Shown here: positions 54,895 to 64,000 of the stretch, piece by piece
How positions within the stretch are numbered: the first letter of the stretch is position 1
Layout: every line of letters begins with the position of its first letter
DNA from: Bolinopsis microptera
Lineage: Eukaryota; Ctenophora; Tentaculata; Lobata; Bolinopsidae
Direction: 5' to 3'
Assembly: GCF_026151205.1 (NCBI RefSeq)
Contig: NC_087076.1
Coordinates: forward strand, 7,974,902-8,038,901
Length of the DNA: 64,000 nucleotides
Made by a program: the position numbers and the translations under genes
The notes under the pieces: generated by a model
The model's database searches: none
Told to the model about the DNA's origin: nothing
What the model saw: only the letters and a program-made list of their open reading frames with translations

Positions 54895-55773
54895 ATTGTA
54901 GGTTTACAACCTACCAGGACGCGCGCTGAGTTGGACTCGTCGACGGTCCTGTCCAATATATGGAACAGATATTTAACGAGTATCACCCGTTAACAACTGT
55001 GGGGCATATGCAATCAAAAATATCTTTACATTTTGTTAATTTTATTTATAAAACAGCTCATTGTCATAAAATTGTGTTTTAATTTTTCAAACATGCTGGT
55101 ATGGTACTTGTAGCGCGATGCACTACTGGGTCGCGCGCTCATCCAATAATGCTTCTCGCAACCACAGATCTTAAGCAGATCGCGTCGATCGGCGAGATGC
55201 GAAGGATTGACATCGCGTCAATCAAGTATGCATGGTACAAGAACCGGACCAGATAACATTTTTGTGACATAATTAATATAATTAATTGACATAAAATATG
55301 TGACACTCGAGTAGTCGAGTATATATGATATAACTATAAATAATATGCAACCTGGTATGGTGTGCCGGAAATTCAATTAGCTAATTAACATGCACGTTGC
55401 ATGAAACATATTATTGCCCATTTCGGTCACAAATCAGAGCTTAAATTGAGTTTATTGCACGCGCGCGGTAGACAAATTGTGTTTAAACACCTGTGTTGTG
55501 ACAATTAAACATGCGCGTTATGAAGGTGACCAATGAAATTTCACATAGCCATGTGCCTACGCGTACTGCGTGACGCGCTTGTTTCACAAGTAGGATACTT
55601 TGCCGCGCTTGTTTCACAAGTAGGATATTTTGCCGCCTCCGGCGGTCGCGCGCTACTGCAAGCGAGAGGGCTCTGGTTAGAGCAACAATGAAATTATGAA
55701 CGGGTGATACTCGTTAAATATCTGTTCCATACTCGGCGCGCGTCCTGGTAGATTGTAAACCTACAAAGCATTA
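54895..55773. mobile_element. Foldback-type element, right arm only
   Basis: Inverted ends about 65-90 bp: ttgtaggtttacaacctacc ... accaggacgcgcgc at 54895 and gcgcgtcctggtagattgta ... cctacaa at 55773. It seems to have captured or flanked a piece of duplicated arm sequence (55325-55545). Confidence 0.6.
55108..55231 (-). mobile_element. SINE-like insertion with 7-bp TSD, right arm only
   Basis: 124 bp flanked by atggtac at 55101-55107 and 55232-55238. The left arm has ggtaccat-type sequence with no insertion. The minus strand carries the ggcccagta...catcgcgctacaa head shared with the SINE-like copy at 35430. Confidence 0.75.
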
Positions 55774-55819
55774 TTTGTTATTGGATGCGCGGCGCGGTCC
55801 AGTAACACATCGCGCTACA

Positions 55820-56003
55820 ATTGTCCAAGCTGCATGTGACACAATTCAGCCGATCAAAGGACAGGAATTCGCTTGAAACAGTTGGTATCAGTAATGCATC
55901 TCAACATCAGCAGAAGATCAAGAGTTCATTACAACCGGTGCATGGCTTGAGAAAAGTCTATCATCAACTTTCGACTTTTTATACAATATTGAATATGCAA
56001 TAA
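55820..56003. pseudogene. CR1-like element 3' end (right arm)
   Basis: Reverse complement of left-arm 37.95-38.18 kb. It stops at about 55980, where the left arm continues into the rest of the element. Confidence 0.6.
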
Positions 56004-57039
56004 TTATTTTGCTTCGAAAATTCTCTGATAATTAATAATATATCTTACCTGAGGACCCCAGGCTATTATGTTCATTAACGAATAAAGATTTGGCGGAATG
56101 ACAGGCTGAGCGCGGCCCAGTAATAATATATCGTGACATGTAGGGTGATTGTTTTCAGGGTGATTGCTCAAAAAATGTAGGAGAAGATAGATTTAGACGG
56201 AGCAGAGAGTGATGAAGCCCAGCTCAAGATTTATGCGAGATTGCGAGCCGGACTCATCGCACAAAATTTGTAAATAAATGAGGAAACAGAAAAAGTTTAA
56301 CTTAAAAGTTGAGGGAATTAGGAACTTAACATGTATTTTATACTCTTAACGTGTATTTTATCACTTGTTTATAGCGTGAAAACTTCGACGTAACGCGCGC
56401 GAGATTTTTGCCAGATTTTTGCGAGTTTCGTTTAAATCTCATAGCTAGGCTCACAATATCGTGAGATTCTCCGCGAGATTTCGGCACCCTCTTTCAGCAC
56501 TACATATTCGGTCGCGCGCTTGCATTTTCATCGCTTTTCAGCGTGTTTATTCACTGTACTGTCTAAGTCTTAAAGGATACTAGTTGTTATAAGATCAAGA
56601 TTCACAGTGGTTACTATAGTTACCATGGTTACCATTAAAGGAGGTACTATTCCTGGCTATATTCTTTCTCAGAATATACTTGATACTGCCATAGGCATAG
56701 TGAATATTTCTTCATTAAAAGTTTGAGAAAGGGTCTCTTCAACTGGAGAACTGACTTATTAATCCTAGCAGGTAATTAACTCTGGATCCTCATCACATTG
56801 ATTCCATTCTAAATTCTAGCCATAAACAAAACAAACATTACCAGATAACTCCGTTTACAATAATTTGACATGTTCCAGTGTGAACGAGGCCTTCCCCGGA
56901 CAAATCCTTAAATGCCGGTCTTCTCAGTCTCTTAGTTCTCTAGATGAAGTACGAACAGTATAATCTATCGGATAACGTATATTACAAGGTGCTCTGATGA
57001 TAATTTTAGTAAAATAATTAATAATTGCCAAAAGAATGA
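56004..57039. other. Right-arm-specific region, nothing recognised
   Basis: About 1 kb without a left-arm counterpart. It includes gagcgcggcccagtaata (SINE-like, 56105) and a 20-bp duplicated phrase with tgtattttat near 56340. No ORF. Confidence 0.4.
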
Positions 57040-57111
57040 CCGCTGACGAGACTCGAACCCGAGTCAACTGCTTGACGAGCGCGCCCTCAACCATCGTGCT
57101 ACGTGAGGCTT
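57040..57111 (-). other. tRNA-like pseudogene or SINE head
   Basis: On the minus strand there is an A-box-like GTAGCACGATGG and a near-perfect B-box GGTTCGAGTCT at tRNA spacing. The acceptor stem pairs badly and the anticodon arm is not canonical (a GTCAAGCAGTTGAC hairpin instead), so a functional tRNA is unlikely. Confidence 0.5.
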
Positions 57112-57372
57112 ACCAAAATTACAATATGTAACATTATATAATTCATGAAAATACGCACGTAAATTTTTCGTTATTTATGGATCCAATAACAGTGACATAC
57201 TTTTCGCTTACAAAGGGACTCGCGAAATCTTTTTAAATAGAAAATAATTTGTGGGGCAAGAAATCTTGCAGGCTGGAGGGGGGGGGGGGGGGGGGGGGGT
57301 TGGGAGTACATTTCGTGAAAATCGCACTTCTAGTGTCAAAATCCAATCTCATCGCACTTTTTTTAGAATCTT

Positions 57373-57895
57373 GATAGGGGTGATGAAGCGGAAACAGATG
57401 ATGAAGAAGAGGAAGTGGAGGATACTGACTCATCAGAGGAATGGGCGAAAATAGTAACTGTGTACATGGTGATGCTCTGCATCATGATACGGCTGTTGAG
57501 GTTTGCCTCAATGGAGGGCGAGGTCGAATGCCATCCCAGTCAAGATTTGAGCAACTCCAGGGCCATAAACAATCGAAGATATCACTTAATATCACATGTG
57601 ATCATGCAGCTGATGGTAACTGCAAGATTCTTTCAGTTGGAAATAGAGCATGGTTTCTCGTTAAGCGGATGATCATGAAAACGGAAACAGAGATCGTGAA
57701 GGTGAGAAGAAAGGCTTTATTCCTCTCGTACCGGTTGCGGTCAGGGTTGGGGTCATCAGTGAGTTGCGTCCCTACTAACTCAATTTGCCATGGCCATCGA
57801 AGTGAGCATTACATATGGCTGATATCATATCTGGATGGCCAACTTCTTCTGAGCACATCAGTGAATAAAATACTGCTTTTGGGTGATATTTAAGC
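57373..57895 (+). other. Unrecognised broken reading frames
   Basis: Two overlapping open frames. One begins with an acidic run (DEAETDDEEEEVEDTDSSEE) reminiscent of transposase N-termini; the other (57441-57893) has no motif I recognise. No left-arm counterpart. Possibly a decayed transposon gene. Confidence 0.3.
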
Positions 57896-58255
57896 GATTA
57901 TATCTATTGTGATGTTGTAGTGATGAACCAAAACAGTGATGTTGTACTGATAATTGTTTTACTAGGTGCTTACATGATTTTATTTCCTTCAAATGAAAAA
58001 TTTGTAAAAAAACCAAAAAAACCCAACTCCTACCCTGAAAAAGGTAATACTGGGATTGGGTTTTTTTTGGTTTTTTTGGGTTACACCCCCCCCCCCCCCA
58101 ACTTTCAGAGTTCATGATGTAATTCATGATGTAAATTGTGTATTAAATGTGTGGTGGCTCCCTGGGACAAGAAAATATTTGATTAAATACCTTTATCTTT
58201 GGTTTCGAATAATTCGAGCTCTAGCCGTTGATTAATTAATCATTGTTTTTTAGGG

Positions 58256-59209
58256 ATGTTAAAGAACAAGCCTGCAGCGACATTAAAAGGCCACCAAGGT
58301 CCAGTAAATCAGGTTAACTACAATTCAAATGGTGAATATTGCTCGTCTGCTGGAGATGACAAGACTATCATTTTATGGAATCCCCTAGATGGGGTCAAGT
58401 TGAAGGTGTACAATGGCCATGGACAAAGTGTTCGTGATGTCGTTTCTTCCCATGATAACTGTAATCTTGGTTCAGCCAGCGCAGATAGGTGCGCTTTCTA
58501 TTGGGATGTGGCCAGTGGTACTATACTAAGAAGGTTCCGAGGGCATGACTCAGTTGTGAATTGTGTCAAGTTTAACAAATCATCAAACATGCTGTTATCT
58601 GGTGGAAATGATTCCACAGTTAGGATCATGGACCTTAAATCAAGATCTTATGAAGCTGTTCAAATATTAGATGATGCAAAAGATTCTATCACAAGTATTG
58701 ATATCACAGATGACGAAATAACAGTTGGCTCAGTTGATGGCCGTATAAGAATATATGATATTCGAATGGGAAAACTTCATGAGGATTTTGTAGGTGAATC
58801 AATAACAAATGTTTGTTTTTCCAATGATAACCAATCAGTCATAGTAAATTCAACTGACAATACTGTCAGATTAATTGATAAAACAAGTGGTCAACTGTTG
58901 AATGATTACACTGGACATGTTCACACCAAACTGCAACTCCAAGCTGTTTCATGGTATGATGACAGTGCTATACTCAGTGTCTGTGAAAAATCTAAAGTTT
59001 TTATCTGGGACTTAATCGGAGGAGAAGTGAAGCAGACATTAGAGCTTCCTGCACTATCTCAAACTCTGTCAGTGCATCCTTCTAGGTACCAACTTCTTAC
59101 TGGTGATATATCTGGACAAATTAATTTGTGGATAACTAAGGGGGAGAAAAACCCAGAGAAACATGAGGGAGAAAAAAGTATGTCAATGTGGGCATTGCCT
59201 CCTCGGTGA
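58256..59209 (+). CDS. WDR83: WDR83/MORG1-like WD40 protein (right arm)
   Basis: Mirror copy of 33589-34542: 317 codons, intact, one amino-acid difference (Leu for Ile at residue 10, in the TxKGHQ stretch). The acceptor-like TTTTTTAG before the ATG is conserved. That so few coding changes accompany many intronic indels shows the two copies are very close relatives (alleles or a recent duplicate). Confidence 0.92.
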   Translation: MLKNKPAATLKGHQGPVNQVNYNSNGEYCSSAGDDKTIILWNPLDGVKLKVYNGHGQSVRDVVSSHDNCNLGSASADRCAFYWDVASGTILRRFRGHDSVVNCVKFNKSSNMLLSGGNDSTVRIMDLKSRSYEAVQILDDAKDSITSIDITDDEITVGSVDGRIRIYDIRMGKLHEDFVGESITNVCFSNDNQSVIVNSTDNTVRLIDKTSGQLLNDYTGHVHTKLQLQAVSWYDDSAILSVCEKSKVFIWDLIGGEVKQTLELPALSQTLSVHPSRYQLLTGDISGQINLWITKGEKNPEKHEGEKSMSMWALPPR

Positions 59210-59674
59210 ATATTATTTTGATCTGCTGTCAGGCTGAATGACAGTGCAGTGTTCTTTAAAATGAATACTACTATACTTGAATTTTTAATTTTTGGTTGAA
59301 CAATCCAATTTATGATATTTGGTTTGAAGTTATCATTGATATAACTATTAAAATATTTAATATTCTATTTTCACATTTGGATTTCAAATGCACATGGTCA
59401 ATCGTTTTTTGAGCAAATTAGCACTTTAAAAAATGATTTTATTATAAGCCTTGAAAAATAGGCATAACTTGAAATTTATGATTTTTATACTTTCATAGGT
59501 TTTCCATAACATGAATCTTGTACAATTCACATGTCAGGAAGGTTACCATTGATAATAGGTTTATTTGATGTTGGTTTTAGGAAGGCAACGACCCAGATAT
59601 TTATGATACAAGCTTTCCTATTTTTAGAGTATTGAATTGTTACTAATCTATTGCAATGCAGGAGAGTAGTGTCA

Positions 59675-62639
59675 ATGTCAGGAAGTGGTAGAGTTTCTGT
59701 TTCTGTCCCTGAGGTAATTTCTAATTATTAATAATCTGCAATTGGTCGTGCCTTGTGGGACTGTGGCAGGTTTCTTGGATATGAGTTATGACCTTATTTA
59801 AATGCTGTTCTATTATTTCGTCTATTTCAGGGTTATGTTCTCACTAAAAAGACTGATTTACAAAGCCTTCAAAATTTAGTGAAAACTATATCAAGTTTCA
59901 ACAATAACCGAGATCGGGAGAATGCAATCAATGATATCATCAGCAGCAGTTCACGGGGTTACGCTATAAGAGAAAAAGAAGATCTGATTGCTAAATTTGA
60001 CAGTGCTTGTAAAAATTCCCGTTTAAAATCGAAAATAGAGGATGTCAAGAGCGACTGTACTAAGACGTTAAAGAAAAATATGAAAGGTAACGGTTGATGA
60101 AAGTTTTTTTAACAAATTGTTACAATGTATTATATTACGTAACATAATTTAGATATTTAATCTAACATTATCAAATTGGAGTACTTCTAGTACTATTGTT
60201 TTAAATATTTTGTAGTGTAATTGTTGGAATCGAATAATGAAGAAGTTACTTGCTGGAAGAAGATAAAATTTGATCCCCCCTTATTTAAGCGATTGAAAGC
60301 TTTTCCAAACCCTTTCCCCTGAGGCACTTAAGTAATATGTGGACGATCCGGAATCCTTAATAATATAATTTTTTATTATCAGATATACAGAAGAGACAGA
60401 ATGATTCAAAGAAAGCTCTAAAGAAGAATTTTGAGGCGGGTGCGTCTGTGTTGAAAGAGTGTTACGAGAGTGAACTTCTGAAAAGTTTCCAGAACAAGGT
60501 TGGATTCCTTACTCTACCCATTATATTCTACTTTCCATTATAACAACATTACCTCTTATCACTATTCATAATTCTGACTATGATGAATATTATCCGCTTT
60601 AAAAGTTACTATTCAGACATCTCTGAACAATTCCCTGCCGGTGGAGCAGTACGCGTGTGAAGAGCTAGTAAAGACTTACAGAGAGTGTCTCAAGAGACAG
60701 CTCCTCCCGGAAATGGAGAAGATGTACAAAACACACTGTCACAAAATGGAGGGTGCTATGAAAGAGTGGGTCAGTCAGTACAACACAGGTAAATACTGGG
60801 TCAGTCAGTACAACACAGGTAAATACTGGGTCAGTCAGTACAACACAGGTAAATACTGGGTCAGTCAGTACAACACAGGTAAATACTGGGTCAGTCAGTA
60901 CAACACAGGTAAATACTGGGTCAGTCAGTACAACACAGGTAAATACTGGGTCAGTCAGTACAACACAGGTAAATACTGGGTCAGTCAGTACAACACAGGT
61001 AAATACTGGGTCAGTCAGTACAACACAGGTAAATACACCAGATTAGTTGGACAATGTATAACACGTGGCTGGTATTGAAATTGGAATTATAGAGATCATA
61101 TTTGTGAATGCAATAAGTTTAACATGACTGCAAGGGACCTCTGAGATAAGGAATCTTGAATGTTAATTATGATCTCCATGACGGGGAAGTAACTCCAACT
61201 TTGATAACTTGATTGTGTGCAATATCCTCAAAATCAAAATTAAATTTAAGAACTAATTCGGAACCGTAAAATGATTAACAATTATTTCCGTAGGGGCGCT
61301 AAAAGACACACACAAGGTGTCCCCCGCAATAAGTGAGAGAATGAACAATATTCAGCGAAGATTGGATCAGCTGACACAGAACGCTCAGAACGGTTCTACA
61401 GTGGAAAGAAAGATTGATCAAACTCTCCAGAGGTCTGTCTGCTTGTATTGTTCACAACTTTTTACCTTATTTTACCACCTAATTTTACCACCTTATTCGA
61501 AACTAAGTAGATATCTGATCAAGTAGGATTTAATTTGAAACTTTTTGTCAGAAGTTGATACAGTACAATTTTAATAACAATTGAAACTCAAGTTTTTGGT
61601 AAACTGATTAATTTCGAATTAGTCGGCTGAGAGCTTATATTCCCAGGTCAGGGTATCTCAGTAACTGTGAGGTACAATTGATATTTCACACTCCTATTTT
61701 AGTTGTAGCTACACTTGTACAGTAGACATGTAAAAGTTATGTGTATTGGTCAGGATAACGCAGGATATAGGACAACTGACAGTGGAAGTTAGAGAAGTGG
61801 CTCCTTCACACGAACAGATAGTCGCGGAATGTCTGGGCAGACAAGACTTTCAACAAGCCCTCAACAATGTGAGTACAGCTAGTGTCCCTAGTGTTAAGTA
61901 GTCTGCTTGTACAGTTCTATACATAGAACAATATCATGTCTATAAATAGAACAATATCATATAAAGAACAATCTCATATTCATCAAAGGCAGATTTTACA
62001 TGATCAGTAATGGTCAGTAATGAGTACAGAGTATTGATGTAGCCTGACATAATTTACGTCTCCATTTCAGGCGCTAGTAGCTATGGATCTGGAGTTGTTA
62101 ATGTCTACCATTTCAGGCGTTAGTAGCGATGGATCTGGAGTTGTTAATGTCTACCATTTCAGGCGTTAGTAGCGATGGATCTGGAGTTGTTAATGTCTAC
62201 CTGTAATAAGATGTCTGTAGACGATGTGTTCGGTGATGTACTCCCAGAACAACCCATCTTACTAGCATTACTTAACCAGCTCCCCTACAACTTACAACAA
62301 GACCTGGAGATTAAGAGTAGTTATCTGGTGGAGACTGTCCTGGCGCTGGACCTGGCTGACCAAGTTGTGAGTAGTATAGGGGAGGGCCGCTCACACTACC
62401 GCTTATCTCAATTAGTATTAATTAGACATTAATATGACTCACAATTACTGGAGTATTCTAACAAACCTTTAACTCTCCAGATTGCGAGTAACAGTGAGAC
62501 AGTGTTCAGAGAACTTACCAAACTTATAGAACACATAGATTCAACTAGAAGTCAGATTACACCGCGTCAGTACAACCAGCACCTCAAACAACTCCGCTGG
62601 TCCACAGAGCAAATCATCAGACAACTAGACCAGTACTGA
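59675..62639 (+). CDS. EDC4/Ge-1 C-terminal-domain protein (right arm)
   Basis: Same eight exons as the left copy: 59675-59713, 59831-60086, 60383-60498, 60617-60788, 61294-61432, 61754-61868, 62163-62366, 62481-62639. Each has exactly the same length as its partner. At the exon 5 acceptor, TAG|GG here against TAG|TG in the left copy changes the junction residue from Val to Gly. The exon 4 donor array has nine units; the exon 7 acceptor array three. A right-specific insertion lies in intron 2 (about 60225-60290). Confidence 0.85.
60767..61036 (+). repeat. 30-bp donor array of EDC4-like exon 4 (right, nine copies)
   Basis: Nine perfect units ending CACAG|GTAAATAC. Same unit as the left array with about 69 copies. 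Confidence 0.95.
62071..62162 (+). repeat. 46-bp acceptor array of EDC4-like exon 7 (right)
   Basis: Two extra acceptors (exon starts 62071 and 62117) upstream of 62163, each after ATTTCAG. Confidence 0.9.
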
Positions 62640-63039
62640 GAACTGGACCAATACTGAGAACTGGACCAATACTGGACCAGTACTGAGAACTGGACCAATA
62701 CTGGACCAACACTGGACTAATACTGAGAACTGGAACAAGCAATTTGTAATACTCACTCATTTTGTGGACATTGCCGTATATTAATCGGTTGAAAATATGT
62801 TTAATTTGATAAGCAAGAAGAGAATGCTGAGTTTTATACATTATTAATCAAGTTATTTGTTAAAATAAATGTATAATTCTTATCATAATTTTTATTATTT
62901 TTACCCTATCAATTGATAGTGTATTTTAAAATGAAATCATTAAAATATGTTTTCTATGTAATAACATATATAATTAACCTTCTTATTTGTTTCATTCAAT
63001 ATCAGCTGAAATCATTGATCCCTGCAATGTAGCACTGTC

Positions 63040-64000
63040 ATGAATACCGTACCTCCGTCGGACTGCAAAATGAACGGAACATTGAATTGTTCTAATAGTT
63101 ATGAGAAGGGTGAGTGTTGTTGCTCTTTTGCCTTCAGTTTGACAACTACTGTGTTAATGGCACGCGGTATGGTGATGAGTTAGTGTGTTATCACGTGTTG
63201 TGCACGTGTTACCACGTGTTACCACGTGTTGTGCACGTGCAACTTTGGTGTGATCTTGTGTTTCTTATCTCTTCTTGATACACATCATTGCGCATTTTAG
63301 ATTTTCTGGAGTGAAGCCTTTGTCACAATACCTAGGATTGACATAACTTGCAACCTAAACAGTGAATTTAGTGATTGATATAGCCTTAAGGTGGTGGACC
63401 GTGGATGGCTACAACGACGAATAGTGTAAAATGCTATTAGGAGGGATTGGTTATGAAATGTAAGAGGTCTGCAGCTGGATTACAGTGTTAACCTAGCAAT
63501 TATTAAGTAGTGTAATAAGATATTATCACAACAATGAAAATAACCCCATCATTATTTCTGATTACTTTTAATTCTAGTAGGCACAGTGATGTAATACAAC
63601 CTTATCTCTTTCTTCATTTACAACACTGATAAAGTTCGATCGAAATCTTATAAAGTTTAAGAAACTGTGAGAATGGGTTGGACAGACATCAACATTCGGT
63701 TAACTGGCGGCGGGGAAACATTCGACACTACTTACGGTTTACAATCAATTACTGTAATTAGTCTTACGGTTTACAATCAATTACTGTAATTAATCTTACG
63801 GTTTACAATCAATTACTGTCAACTTTTAGTCTGCATTGCCTCATGATATTGCTGAACTTTCTTTGCGTTTGATACAATTTATTTATCAATTTCTATATTG
63901 TGTTAAAGTGAAGCAGCGTTATTCTTATCATTATCAAGCAGTAAATAATCAGCCTGAGGCATTTATATTCAGATGACTTCAAATGAAAATACTTTTTGAA
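63040..64000 (+). CDS. TMEM170: TMEM170, exon 1 and part of intron 1 (right arm, truncated by window end)
   Basis: Coding exon 63040-63109, ending AAG G|GTGAGT, mirrors left exon 28064-27995 (Val for Leu at residue 4). The remaining exons would lie just beyond base 64000. Five CACGTG hexamers and the 33-bp repeats of the intron are kept; the 356-bp foldback insertion is absent. Confidence 0.85.
63191..63238. promoter_or_regulatory. CACGTG cluster (right arm)
   Basis: Five CACGTG hexamers in tandem in TMEM170 intron 1, against three in the left copy. E-box-like; function unknown. Confidence 0.4.

Larger units (their letters stand above)
50930..64000. repeat. Right arm of giant inverted repeat
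   Basis: Mirror image of the left arm with the same gene order. It runs to the last base of the window, where it is still matching TMEM170 intron 1 of the left arm, so the duplication is longer than seen here. Confidence 0.9.

Noticed and set aside
55821-56003. Short ORF shared with left-arm 37922-38179
   Set aside because: Antisense to the CR1-like 3' end, so explained by a transposon in both arms.
57040-57111. Functional tRNA gene
   Set aside because: Good B-box but the acceptor stem and anticodon arm do not fold properly; kept only as a tRNA-like pseudogene/SINE head.
57441-57893. OTU-type protease because of ADGNC
   Set aside because: The DGNC string is isolated; flanking residues do not fit the OTU catalytic block and no His motif is seen.

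Overview
The window is eukaryotic and almost certainly metazoan. Genes have phased introns with GT-AG boundaries, and clear orthologs of animal proteins are present: NFXL1, an SVOP/SV2-like transporter, METTL5, NOL6, TMEM170, WDR83 and the C-terminal part of EDC4/Ge-1. The non-coding DNA is AT-rich and full of foldback elements, MITEs, non-LTR retrotransposon fragments, homopolymeric G/C tracts and minisatellites. An invertebrate with a repeat-rich, heterozygous genome fits; I cannot name the species.

Layout. Positions 1-34.5 kb carry seven genes head to tail on the minus strand, transcribed from right to left: WDR83 (34.5-33.6 kb), an EDC4 C-terminal-domain gene (33.2-28.4 kb), TMEM170 (28.1-26.3 kb), intronless NOL6 (25.6-22.6 kb), METTL5 (22.3-14.2 kb), a coiled-coil RING gene (13.8-11.1 kb) and NFXL1 (9.4 kb to beyond the left edge). 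Several are only 300-450 bp apart, and a splice-acceptor-like AG lies a few bases before several start codons, so an operon or spliced-leader style of expression is possible. One intronless transporter gene lies on the plus strand inside an NFXL1 intron, between two 190-bp direct repeats. METTL5 intron 2 is swollen to 7.2 kb by nested transposable elements.

From about 26.3 kb to the right edge the window is one giant imperfect inverted repeat. The block TMEM170 - EDC4-like - WDR83 - transposons - broken Ig-domain gene (left arm, minus) is mirrored by broken Ig-domain gene - transposons - WDR83 - EDC4-like - TMEM170 exon 1 (right arm, plus). The arms flank a 4.7-kb spacer (46.27-50.93 kb) built of non-coding repeats. 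WDR83 differs at one residue of 317 between arms, but the arms differ by complete insertions with target-site duplications (a 1.9-kb LTR-like insertion, a 356-bp foldback element, a 124-bp SINE-like insertion) and by minisatellite copy number (about 69 against 9). This is what two haplotypes joined head to head would look like, or a real inverted segmental duplication; sequence alone cannot decide.

The most unusual recurring theme is tandem arrays whose unit spans an exon-intron junction, so that a splice donor or acceptor is copied many times. I see this at four NFXL1 junctions and two EDC4-like junctions (units of 30, 42, 46, about 50, 57 and 72 bp). Splicing at the copy next to the conserved exon gives the expected protein; use of other copies would lengthen or truncate it.
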